DNA of 64,000 nucleotides from Dirofilaria immitis (lineage: Eukaryota > Nematoda > Chromadorea > Rhabditida > Onchocercidae). The DNA lies in NCBI GenBank assembly GCA_024305405.1, contig JAKNDB010000110.1, positions 4,216,001 to 4,280,000 on the forward strand. The letters are read 5' to 3'. Shown in pieces: positions 1-27,856 of this stretch. The notes below the pieces were generated by a model. The model did no database searches, was not told the origin of the DNA, and saw only the letters and a program-made list of their open reading frames with translations. Positions within the stretch are counted from its first letter, which is position 1, and every line of letters begins with the position of its first letter. Position numbers and translations under genes: made by a program.

Positions 1-1502
1 TTTTATTTTCAATGCATATTTGATAAGAGAGCAATTTTTTGACTCCACTTTAGAATGACTTAGATAGATAGATCGCTCAGCTATGCAAAGTCAAGGATCA
101 AAAGGGATAGACTCATTCACCTGATTTTCAAACATCCTTTCAAAATAATTCTACTTACTAGTAACGTATAAATGAATTTTGCATGATTCGGTTGTATGCA
201 ATACATTTTCAAGTACTGCAAATCGATGAAAGAAGTTATATTAAATCATCAATATTTAATTTGTCTAATGGTTGTCGAAGTTCAGATCGTATTATAGCTT
301 TTTGATCGTTATTTTGTTACCATCAAAAAAAAAAAAATACATGAACATGTATACAAAGGGGTAAGAGGAAATAGAAGAAATCTTTATTATTCATAAATTA
401 AATTACAAAAAAAAAAAAGCTCTTTTTTTCTTGTTCATTCAACATAGACAAATGATGACATTGTTACGAACATAATATAAGTGAGTTGTCAATATGTGAT
501 TTGAAAAAAATCAAAATTCTAATTTTATGACAGAAAAAGCATTTTTAACATTAATACATTAAATTCTTGTGATGAATTTGTATCTGCTTAATTTATAAAA
601 AGTAGTGATAATATTAATCATTAATTTATACGAAATATTGATTTATCAGCAGAAGTTATATTGTTGCCTCATATATTGAATATATTTTCTAAATAGAGTG
701 AATCTTGTAACCATTAATGATCTCCTTAAATTTTATTTAAATTTAAATTTTAACTTATCTAATGAATGTGGAAATTTAGGCTTTTGACATTCTTGTACAT
801 ACATCGTAGTGCACCATGAATGGCTTTTCTATTACTATTTTGATACCATCAATCATCAAAAAGACGTATACATAAGATGCAAGATTTTTAAATACCCGCA
901 TTTTAAATTCTGCAAACCTGAAGTATTGAAAGTTCTAAACCTCATTAAATACCAAAAGCATGGCCTTAAGTATTTGAAAGGGATTAAAAATTTTAAAAAC
1001 AACTTATTTTTTTTGATCATTTGCTCCAGTTCTGCCAATGAAAGAGGGGTAAAGAAGATATGTCGTTATATATTCTTTTAATTGTCAACATATGCATATC
1101 AATACTTCTTTACTGCTTAAGTACAAAGCAGCTTCAAAGTTGATAGATAAGTTGTTAAAGACGGTATTGATTATCGACTGATTAGGTCCATCTCATTTAA
1201 TTCAGGAAGAGTAGAGCGCGATATTTGGGATGACAATACTTGAGTTTTATAGTTCTAAAATAACAAGCAAATATGCATCAGCACATAACAAATACGATAA
1301 TAACCAATCTTTTTCATCCACTATATTTAGTTCATTTATCATCGCAACTATACTTCAACTATGAATCAGTCGAAATTAGATTTGCACTGAAAAATGCAAA
1401 ACCCTTTTCTGAATCATTTTCTTTTCAAGAGCGAGTTGTTGAGGAAGAGAAGTTTTTAATTGGTAACTTATAAAGTGTTGATTAATAATAGATTCATTTA
1501 AG
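1..1502. other. No recognisable exon; probable intron or 5' flank of FASN
   Basis: AT-rich DNA without a recognisable coding segment. The first FASN exon that can be seen begins at 1503, with about residue 88 of the animal enzyme. The N-terminal part of the ketosynthase, including the conserved MDPQLR-type segment, was looked for in all plus-strand frames here and was not found. The stretch is therefore most likely part of a long intron, and the first exons lie before the window. Short open frames at 809-1081 and 1273-1473 have no recognisable similarity and no convincing splice context. Confidence 0.5.
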
Positions 1503-17701
<16,199 letters not shown>

Positions 17702-17720
17702 TTAATATATTATGGAAGGT

Positions 17721-18145
17721 ATGTGTAGGAGTAATCAAATCATAATTGCTATTACTAAGATTATAATCATCGTTGTAGCCGTCATCACAATTATAACCGC
17801 AACATCAGCAATGATTTTCATGACTACGACTGCAACTACGATTATGACATTATTTGTATTTGCAATTTCGGTTGTAGTGTGAATACAATTATGATTATGA
17901 ATATGATTATAATCGTAACCACGAATACATCGTGATTGTAATTATGGGTATAACTACAATCGTAGTCGTAGTCCTGCTTTGGTTATGATTATAATCACGA
18001 CTGATGTTATGATTAGGATCGTAGCCGTAATTTTAACCATGTTTAGGAATTATGATTGTTATCACAGTTACAATTACGACTTTAGTCACGATTATTATAA
18101 TCGATGTTAAAAGTGCGATTACAACCGCGATTGTGATTACAATTT
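17721..18145. repeat. Degenerate purine-pyrimidine-N triplet tract downstream of FASN
   Basis: Starts about 20 bp after the FASN stop codon and runs about 420 bp. Read in triplets, most units are purine-pyrimidine-any (ATT, ATA, GTA, ACG, GCC and so on), with a few phase slips. All four bases occur, so it is not a simple microsatellite. Words such as ATTATGATTATAATC and GTAGTC return repeatedly. An ATG at 17721 opens a 53-codon frame ending TGA at 17882 that would encode an almost wholly Ile/Val/Thr/Ala peptide. I regard that frame as a by-product of the pattern, not as a gene. Confidence 0.7.
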
Positions 18146-18490
18146 CGCAAATTTTCTCGTCTCAATCTTTGCAACGAGTTTATTTCATTCAAGATGTGTA
18201 AATATTTATTGTGCATTTTGACCAGTTATATGTCGTAATACAAAAATAGGGCTGATGTTTTACTGGATTGGTACGTCACGAAATCACTATTTTCACAAAA
18301 AGTTTTATCATTCATTGATTTTCTGCCAAATAGAAAAAATCGATTGTCTGACATAATTTTATATTTACAAGGTCGAATAATATCGATTTGAGATTACTTT
18401 CCTGCAAAAGATATTTACGAAAAGTGTCCCTAACTGCTACCGAAATGGAACTCGAGCTGTATTCCAGTGAGACAAAAGTTTTTACAATTT

Positions 18491-18557
18491 GCAGAAAGGA
18501 AAAAGTAATCTTGCGGAAAGGAAAAAGTAATCTTGCAGAAAGGAAAAAAGTAATCCG
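18491..18557. repeat. Three-copy 22-bp tandem repeat
   Basis: Three consecutive copies of a 22-bp unit containing GAAAGGAAAAAGTAATC. The copies differ at one or two positions, and the third has one extra A. Confidence 0.9.
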
Positions 18558-20308
18558 AGACCAATTCGGAGTATTTTCGTGCCTTCACTATCACTTTTCG
18601 TCCTTGTTTAAAGCGATTTTTAGCTTTCAAATTGCTGGACCTATAGCTCTTCAATAAATTTTCAAGGGTGCTTCTTGGGTTTTTAGTGGCTTTTCGAAAA
18701 TAATCCAGATGAAATTTGGATTTTTCTTTGAAATTTTAAAAGTTTTCGACAAATACTGGTTTTGCAAATATTATCACGCCTCGTTTAAACTTTTCTTTTA
18801 CTCGTCTACCTAGTAATTTTTATAATAGTCACCAAATATTATAAATAAATGATAAATCCTGCGTTGCAATGCTTGAATCGCTCCCTAGAATGATTAATAC
18901 AATCTCGAACAGTACGATCAATGTAATTTCAGACATGATAATATTATATATCCCAAATAAAGATTGAATGCAAAATCAAGAAATTTTCCATGCAAGAATT
19001 TCTCTTAGTGAACGTTTCTTTAACGCTCCAGTAGGATATGTAAATATTGTTACCTGAGAAAACAGCAATATCTAACAATTCTGTTGTTGAAGACGAAATT
19101 GTTAGTCAGATTTTAAACAAATAATGCGGCAAGAATTCCTTCTAGCACAACAAATCCAAAAAAAAGAAACTGCTGATATGAAGGAGCATGCTTCAATACA
19201 GTAGCGCTGTAGAATCATAACTTTCTAGAACTCGTAAAGACATTCTCTCGAAAGATTTGTTTCAAATAGGTTATATCCCTAATGCTATCAATAAGGTTTA
19301 TAAATCTTTTCTATATGAATAAGCACTCTTCTTCATCCCAATTTCGTGAAAGGTGTAATAAGCCTTGTCTATATTAAAAATTTGCCTACATCAATGGAAC
19401 TAATTGGAAAAGATAAAGGCACGAATCTGCAGCTGTAATTAATAAGTAATGACAATTTTGAACAAAAATATATGGCAAATAGGTTGAGTTGTAGGAATAA
19501 ACGAAGTCTTGGAATGAAACGAAGTTTAAATGACATATTAAAATGTTCTTGGCATATCCGAGCGCTTCCTCGGCTATTTTTAGGCCAACAAAACGCAATT
19601 CCTAGTTGGTTTGCTGTGGACTGCGGTGAAGATGTCTACGTTTCCCTCTTACCTACTTTCCTACGGTCGTCCAAGACATCTTGCTAACTTAATTACTCAA
19701 ACAAACATCCATTACCATTGCTTGATACCGTTACTAGGTCATAACACCAGCCTTCAGTAAATATCCTTAGGAAATGATAAAATAGAATAAGGCGAGATAA
19801 AGAGCGCATATTATAAGATGTGCTTCTTCATTCATTGCATAAATTCGTCGGACGGAGCACAGTGATCCAAGACAATCAATCTAACGATGGTTCGTGGGCC
19901 ATATAACCAATCATAGGTTTAAGAACTTCGTAGGTGGTCTTAAGTGGCATTTGTATGTGTCGCTGCTCATGTGCGTTAGTCAGCTCATTGCAGTAAGAAT
20001 TTTATTCCAAAGTGTGCGAGAGAAGAGCATCGATCACACAATATGAGGATGAAATTGGAAAAATCGCCAAATCATGCGACCTATGCGAATAGGAGAGATT
20101 AGCCATTATTATCTAATAGATAGCCAATTTACCTTCACTTATTGAGATTTGGTAAAAACTTGATATTTAATTTTCTTTGTTCGGTTAAAAAATCATTCTT
20201 CGATAATTTTTGAATGTTTGATTTGTGCTGCTTACGGTAATAACTCCTCACTTGAGCTGGCTTGGATGTTTTCGTTCATCATGAGCAACGTGTCGGTTGA
20301 ATTTTTTC

Positions 20309-20336
20309 TTACAGTGATAAAATTACAGTGATAAAA
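20309..20336. repeat. Two-copy 14-bp tandem duplication
   Basis: The 14-bp unit TTACAGTGATAAAA occurs twice in direct tandem in the FASN/MFSD12 intergenic region. Confidence 0.85.
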
Positions 20337-21023
20337 CTGTGTTTAGAACCCAACACTAAAAATGGTATATACCTACTAATATTTAGCAGTGTGGATTTTC
20401 AAACAAAACTCGGCCATTCTTTATTAATCTCACTTCCAAATAAACAATTCTCTATTAAAGTAAAAACTGTACAAGTTTGTCCATAAATTCTTGAACAGAC
20501 TGTTCTGCCGAGCATTATTCCGACATCAACTTGAAGCAGTAAATTCAAATAGTAGAGAAGAAAAAAAAGAAAAAGAAAAAGACGCCCTAGTTTCTGGAGC
20601 GTATTTCAATTTTGATAGAATTTAAGGACAGAATTAGCTCTTGTCTATATAATTCAACTTTCCGTATTGGAAATGTCAGAATATTATATTGGAATCAAAA
20701 TTCTCAATTTCTTATTTTACTTGATTATGGGATTAAATGATGGATGAAAAGCTCACATCAGTCCTTCACACCACTTTATTCTAAATTCTGTAAATCGAAT
20801 TTTGTGATTGCTTCAAAAGTATATAAAATATTTCCGAGAACACTGCTCAGCGTTATCTTAATGATAATAATTTAAAGTATGCGAAATCAGAAAGCGAAGA
20901 ATACGAGACGAACGAATATCATCATAAAATAGCTAGTTTTCGATCACTATTAAAAATACATGACAGGTTTTAGAGCAGCTTCTTATCATTAAAAAAATAG
21001 TATAAATTGCAAAAAAGAAAGAA

Positions 21024-21066
21024 AAACTGATTATGCTCACGCCAGAAACTGATTATGCTCACGCCA
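21024..21066. repeat. Two-copy ~22-bp tandem duplication
   Basis: AAACTGATTATGCTCACGCC occurs twice in direct tandem, separated by an AG dinucleotide. It lies about 450 bp past the MFSD12-like stop codon. Confidence 0.9.
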
Positions 21067-21515
21067 AAAAAGAAATATAATTATTATTCATTCCGCCTGT
21101 CAAATATAAAAAATTTCGTGTCGAATAGTCGAAAAGATGTCACTGCTTTCGTATTTCTTACAATATGAACAAGTACATTCCACAATTTCTAGCTCCGTGC
21201 ATAATAAGGCTTCTAACAAATGCTTGCATAATAATGGATTTAGAACTGACTGTTTAGCGATTTTCAATTCAAGCCACTGAATAGATAATTTCGATCGTAA
21301 TTATCTGTATTCAATTTGACGAAAGTCTAGAAGTTTAACTTGCTTCTACAATCGCTGATTCGAACCCACATAGAACAATGAATCATGAAACACAGTTGAA
21401 ATTTCTATTTAAAAATGTGACGGATGATTAATTTACATAAAATCAATTCGTACCTACTAATACTCACCGAAAGATCCTTCTTACTGAGACAGAGAACTCC
21501 ATTTCTCGCTTATTA

Positions 21516-24500
21516 TTAGAGAAAGAAGTATAAAAACGTAATCAGAAGGCAACTACTAGGCACAACAACAACCACTGTTTGATAAAAGCTCGTACAGTTA
21601 ACTGTGCTTTCACTCGCCCTGCAAATAATCACTTCATTACTTTGAACATCAGTTCTATCATAAAAGTTTCCTGAAATGTTATGAAGTGGATAGAATCGAC
21701 ATTGGCGAACTAACATGCAAGAAAATGGACTGAATAGCTCGATCATTTGTAAAACTAATCCGCTTGAAATCTTGTCCATAGAACTCAAAGTACCGTAAAC
21801 AAAGGCACTGCTTTCCTGTAAAAAATAATCTTGTTTACTGCATTCGTTCCACTCGAAATTGTATCAAAAAAGAATGAACAAAAGTATTTTAGATACAATG
21901 TAAGTGTTACAGGATAAACAAGATGAAATACTAAAAAGCTAAACTGAAAAGGCTTTATTTTGCATTGATTTAGTTCAACGCTGATTTAGTAATGTAACAG
22001 AAGCACTAACATTCTTTGCCAATTTTCAACTGTATTTTGCGGAGAGTGCTTGTGTTATCGCAAAACAAAAAGTGAAATTTTTATTTTAAAAGAAGCGAGA
22101 AACTGCAAGAAAGACGGCAGCAATATACCGACTCAGCGTCCCTTTTTATTAAGTGATGTCAAGAAATAAAACAGCAGAAAATGGTGAGTAAAGCCATAGA
22201 GATAGATTTCACGAAAGAATGAACTAAAAACAGACTGAAATAAGCACAATAACTGATAAGGTGTTAGAAAAGCAAGCTTTACATGTTCTTCCGAAAAACA
22301 AAGAAAAATACTAATCAACAAAGGCAAAATAAATCCTCGCAATTGCTGATTTGATATCGCTCGTTTAAATAATCTGGTCCTCGGTAGCTAGTGCATAATA
22401 TAAGCATCATGTTTAAAAATTAAAACTATCTCTCCTAACTGCAACTACTCCCTAATACTGTTCCAAATCATGCTTGAAGATAATTTAAAAATGACGAATT
22501 AAAGGAAGCAGCAACTTACCGTGTCTTGATTGATAAGCTTTGCCACTGCAGAAAGTGAAGTTATTAACAAAACTGCTTGAGCCACACCCAGAAGAACAGC
22601 AATTGTATACACTGGAAAATATATATCAAATTGTATCACCAAGCAGTTTGAAATGCCGCACAAACATCCAAATAAAGCTAAATTCTGAAAACGTGAAACC
22701 AAACGAATAACAGCATGCATTTTAAATTCCAAACAGTAAGTAGAATTTCAAAATTTTAGAAGAGGAAACAACGAATTAAGTTATCTCTCCAAAGATGCTG
22801 AGATTACATTGAATTATAGTTTGCTAAGCTTGTTTTTTCCGTGCCTCTTTTTTCGCGACATTAAGATAATCATGCGAGTTTAAAATTAAAAAATCCCTGA
22901 AATGTTTCGAATTTTGTTAACCCAGAATTGTTCCTAAAATTTTAGCTACTTTGCTCGCTCATAGAATGTCTGCCTTAAATACTAATCTTTAGCCTCATGA
23001 GATAATCCCTAACTCTTTTGATGGATGTCGCAAATGTTATCACTTTTTCCATATCTTGCATGGATATGATAAATAATTAAAATACACATTTTTAATTGGA
23101 CTATTAATAGAGATTTGGTGAACATAAACCCAAAGATACAAATATTCACTTCCAAGCTGCATCGGCGATTTATAAAAGATAAACCGATCAAGGCAGAAAC
23201 CAGAAACGAGGAACAATAAGAGATCATCGGCAATATAGCAACGTACTTCTGAAAATACAGCAAATCCTAGCAATTCTTCACCAAAATAATTATTGTAAAA
23301 ATTATGAAAACGTATCACGACAATAATTTCGAGAAACGTGTGATATCTTAGGTTATAGTAAAACAAAGTGTTTTATAATGATTCAGTAACAGACAATCAA
23401 GCCACCTTCGAAAGATTCGGCAAATGTGTAATATAGAATGGGAAATAAACCTGCGACACATTAATATACATTCTGCAAAGCACATACAATATTCCAACCT
23501 GAAAAAAAATACAACAGTAAGTCCCAAAAACTTGTAAATGACTAAAATAAATATTCGAAATTTTTCCCAATTTGATTTTTGAATAATTTTTAAACTAAAC
23601 ATTAAAACGTGCTGACTTTAGATAATGACTTTATTTATGGGATATATTATAGTATAGCCACTGTCACATTTGGATACATTTTCGAAATGCATTGATAAAT
23701 TTCATCAAAAATGCTTCGCCCATGCAATTGAATTGCCTTTAATGTATTTGCGCAGAATATTAGAGAGCTGAGATGGAAGACTTGACACAATCCAGCCATT
23801 CAAGGATATTGTTATTGGAAAATTAGTAATTTTTCTAAACGTTATGCGGAAGATATTTTAGCAATTCATATTCGATGGTCGTACGAACTTTGAAAAATTA
23901 AATGCAAGGTGTCTATGGAGTTACTCTAAAACAAAACTAATTTTCATATGAAAAATATCCAATAAATAGAAAACAAATAGATGACAACAGGAAAATTTGA
24001 TTTTACATTAGTAATCAGCTGAAACTTCCCTTTCTAACATAATGGAAATTTGCACATTATTTTATTTTCTTTGAGAATAAATGACTCGCTATATCCTCCG
24101 CAAAATTAAAAATTTCTTAAAATGCAATGCTACTTGATAAAATTGGAGACGACACATCCATTTACGAAGTGATAATTTGAATGCACGTAAGATTCCAAAC
24201 TGATACCGCGATGGAACAGATACAATAATACGATAATTTCGTGAAGGTTCTTTTGTTACGGCATAAAAATAATCCCAGTAAAAAGTCCCAAAACAATGAC
24301 CATTCCGGCTACTATCTGAAAATTCAGTGTTCATTCCAGTCTGTTAAAATGCCGTCTTCATAAAATCGTCGGTAAAAGCTTACATTAAAGTTCCAAAGGT
24401 CTACTGGACCAATTGCAGAGCCGCTATCATCAGAATATAACAATACCGAAAGTATTGCAAAAATAATTAAATTTGCGACAACCGTGAAGCCATGTCTACA

Positions 24501-26333
24501 AAACTATCATGAAAAAGAAGAGAAATGGAAATTGTATTCTGCAATGTCTGTTACACATATATCTATCTCAGTTTGTAAGAATAAAAAATAAAAAACAACC
24601 TAACAGAGTTCATCGTCGTTCGACGGCTCACATCATATGTCAACTCTGGTAACAAAGCTAAATGTGAGATCTGTAAAACGTACCACTACATAATATTGGA
24701 AAAATTCCAAAAAAAACGGACAATATCAATTTACTCAGTCCAGTCTACTGATTACGGCACATTAAAAATTTACGAAGATTTTGCAAAGGAATGTGATGTA
24801 TGAGTAAAACAAGAAAAACAAAAAAAGCACAAAATTATTACTTGCACAGCAGCCCATCCAATTTGAAATACAATTACATACGGTACATACCAGGCAAAAG
24901 TTCCCAATCAGTCGTTGACTGACCACATATGAAGCACTTATTGTAAATAAATGCGAAAGAAAAAGTAACTAATACTGTACCTGCAACGACAAATGTAACA
25001 TAACTATCTTCTTTTTTAGTTCTGCTTTTTCCAGACGGAAAATATTTCCATCAAAATTAAACGAAACATTTATTATTCATGCCACATAATGCAATTAAGT
25101 AAAACTACTATTACAACGTACCAAGAGCGTGCCATGATTTTCTTTGCCCGCAATGTCGAAAACAAAGCGGTACTGATGTCGAATCGCTTAGAATCCCAAT
25201 AAATGCTGTACTCAAAGCATCAGTAGTCTAGAACAGATTGATTCATATCATTCAAAGCAACCCATTTGGCACCAAATTCAAATAGATGGAAGTATAAAAA
25301 TTCGCGGCACTAAGTAAAATCGGAAAAACGAAAGATCATATTCCTTAATTTCCGAGAAAAAAATTTCACTTATATTTAGTTTGAAGATATTGCATAAAGA
25401 CAGTATTATAAAGATATCTTTTCTCTCATTATTGTTTCATAGCAGCACTGGAATATTCATGAGACGATATCCAATTCTTTATGACACTATATATTTTAGA
25501 TCTTACGCTGAAGAGGAAAAAAATACCACACAAACACAATGAAACCTGGCCAATCAGCATGATCAGACCCGCTACAGAACTGCGTATAATAATCACTTTT
25601 TCCAGAAACAATAAAAGATATGTAAACCACATACTGGCACACATATCGTTATAAAAATGTCCAATTCCATATCCAAAGACTTGACAGCCATTTAATTCGT
25701 TTGGTGTGTCTACAGTTTCCTAAAAGAAAAATTAAAAAAAAATATCACTATATAAAATTCAAGTTCGGGATAAATCTCGAATAGACTAGAACAAAAAAAA
25801 GCGTTGGATCATAGTAAAGTAACGATTCATTTAAGAAATTGATATTCTACCTACGACGTTAATTTGTATTTCTTTTCGATTGTTCATATACAAAGTTCCA
25901 AAAAATCACGAAACCTCTAATTTTGTATCAATTAAACTCATCAAAAATTTTTTTCATCGAATTATTGCTTACACTTACGACTTGTCCGCCAACACCATTA
26001 GTATAACTCTCCGCTCCTACATCACCTCCTTCTTCGTTTGTCTCCATTTCACACCTGAAGTTTCAAATCACATGCATAAATAAATGAATGATGCGCGAAC
26101 GTATCCATCTGCACGCCATCTCCTTCGCCTTCCATATTTATATTCACGGTATTAGCAACATGAACCTAAACCAACCAACCAACCAACCATCCACATCAGC
26201 ACATAGAGTTACGCTTCATCGACGAGCTTTCCGGATTTGTTTATTGTGGTACCTGTGATTCCTCTATCTTTGCTGTTTTTTCATTGTCTGTGAGATTATC
26301 CGAAGTATTCATGGCATTAAAGGAATATTTCAT
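21516..26333 (-). CDS. mfsd-12: MFSD12-like major facilitator (lysosomal cysteine importer family)
   Basis: Multi-pass MFS protein. The human family member is required for cysteine import into lysosomes and melanosomes. Exons on the minus strand: 26333-26253, 25719-25546, 25227-25122, 24980-24842, 24670-24600, 24495-24384, 24315-24134, 23498-23406, 23248-23150, 22684-22520, 21815-21516. Diagnostic segments: GHFYNDMCASMWFTYLLLFL, VPYVIVFQIGWAAVQ, ISHLALLPEL, ALFGCLCGISN, LGVAQAVLLITSLS and SSAFVYGTLSSMDKISSG. All match human MFSD12 in order. One base is missing at about 24896 (four T in sense) and one at about 24267 (five T). With both restored, the frame closes at about 507 codons, against about 480 in human. 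The start could be ATG at 26333 or the in-frame ATG at 26312. Confidence 0.88.
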
Positions 26334-26617
26334 ATATAAGCATTAACGGCAATCAGTCATTAGTAATCCAATATACATGTTGGAGTAAAAATCAGTTCTG
26401 ATAGTTTGATTTGTAATTTGGTTTGAATTGGGTCTTCTTGATACTTATAGACTTCGCTACGTTAACAGTTAGCATATATATATTGACTTTATGTGGTACT
26501 ATAGACAATACTGTACTTATACAATAGTAGGAATTTAATGAACAATATGCAATAAGTAATAAAGAATTCGAACAATCGTTTGAATGCTCATTACGCTGTC
26601 GTATATTCCCTTTGTGA

Positions 26618-27148
26618 TCATTGCTGTCCTTTTACTTCATAACTCCTGCCAGTTTTACTTTTACGCAGCTCTTGAACTTGGACTACGGCTTTTGATGAAC
26701 TGTCGCTCGTGCTGTTGGATCGTCGAATTTCCGCTTCTTCTATCTTCAAACCTTTCTTAAATTTGAACTGGAATTGAACTGATCCTGACACTGATACTGA
26801 TACTGATGCTGATGATCCGAGAAGTCCCGTCCTATATGAATCATTCTTGATGGTAATAGTAGGCGGTGGATTATACAAAAGGTTGATTAACAGGACAAAC
26901 GATAAGATGAACAATGTTTACAATAAGCAACAGTAGACTCATTTAACGCATCGTTGTCAAATACTCATATTTTCGCTTTCTTTTTTGTTAACAATGAATG
27001 ATAACATTCAGTCATGTGAATCGAGTACATGCGGTCCATCATTATCACACTGAAGAGGAAATGACTGTCAAGTACTTACTTAGGCTACGACTTTCAACTC
27101 TCCCCATTTCCATACAAATTTGTTCCATTTTTGATAGGGAATTTCCGA
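26618..27148 (-). CDS. Possible small unknown gene between MFSD12-like and C3G-like
   Basis: Weak evidence. An exon-like segment at 27148-27080 has a TTTAG acceptor and a GTAAGT donor and would encode a polar helix (SKMEQICMEMGRVES). Downstream, an open frame ending TGA at 26618 has a Ser/Val-rich stretch and then charged, coding-like sequence (KKGLKIEEAEIRRSNS). The two do not join in phase without assuming a lost base or another exon, and no start was found. I do not recognise the product. It could also be noncoding. Confidence 0.22.
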
Positions 27149-27856
27149 CTAAACGTAAAGAAGAAATAAAGGAATAAGTTTTTCTGAGAAGCAAAAGTTT
27201 CAAGCACCTTTTTATTTCTATGGCATATTGTTGTATCGTAAAAGAGGAACCTTATTATCACTGCATATCTTGACTTGGTATGTGTAATTGTTGTTAGAAT
27301 TCACCCTCTTTTTTCCTGCGATCTTTATATATTTGATGATGGCGTTGATTCCTTAAGTTTTTGCTTAATGCTACACTCAATAAAATCCTTAGTGTCGTCT
27401 TCCCAAAATTTCCAGAGTTTTGCATCATATTTATTTGAAATTAAATAGAAAACATGCGACTTATTCAATTATTTATCATATATCTGTAGCTGAATCAAGT
27501 TCATTAGACAACGATTACATCCTAGAAGAGCTATGTATTTAAAAATTTCAGTAGATCCATATAAGTTTCATTGGAGTAATAAAAAATAACCTTTTGTCAA
27601 ATTCATGATTATTCCATCTTCCAGAACAGTGCCTTTATATAAGGTGTTCAGAATGATCAGTCAAATGCCACGTAAATTATTCGTCGTAATGGAAGTAGAT
27701 TTTTGCCCTTGGATCATTACTACAACTTACATGTAGGTAATAGAACTTTTCCCAATGTAATGTGGTAAATCGCCAATAAATATTTGCATAATACATGATT
27801 TTATCATTTCCAAAAGCTTAAAATTGTCTAGGTTTAACATATTTCGGAGGGATGGT

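Larger units (their letters stand above)
17883..21515. other. Intergenic region between convergent FASN and MFSD12-like genes
   Basis: Apart from the rest of the triplet-patterned tract and the small tandem repeats listed separately, this AT-rich stretch holds no recognisable gene. It should contain the 3' UTRs of both converging genes. Open frames at 18388-18657 and 19472-19687 have no similarity that I recognise. Confidence 0.6.

Noticed and set aside
19386..19687. Open frames on both strands near 19.4-19.7 kb
   Set aside because: Overlapping frames on opposite strands without similarity, splice signals or codon-like composition.
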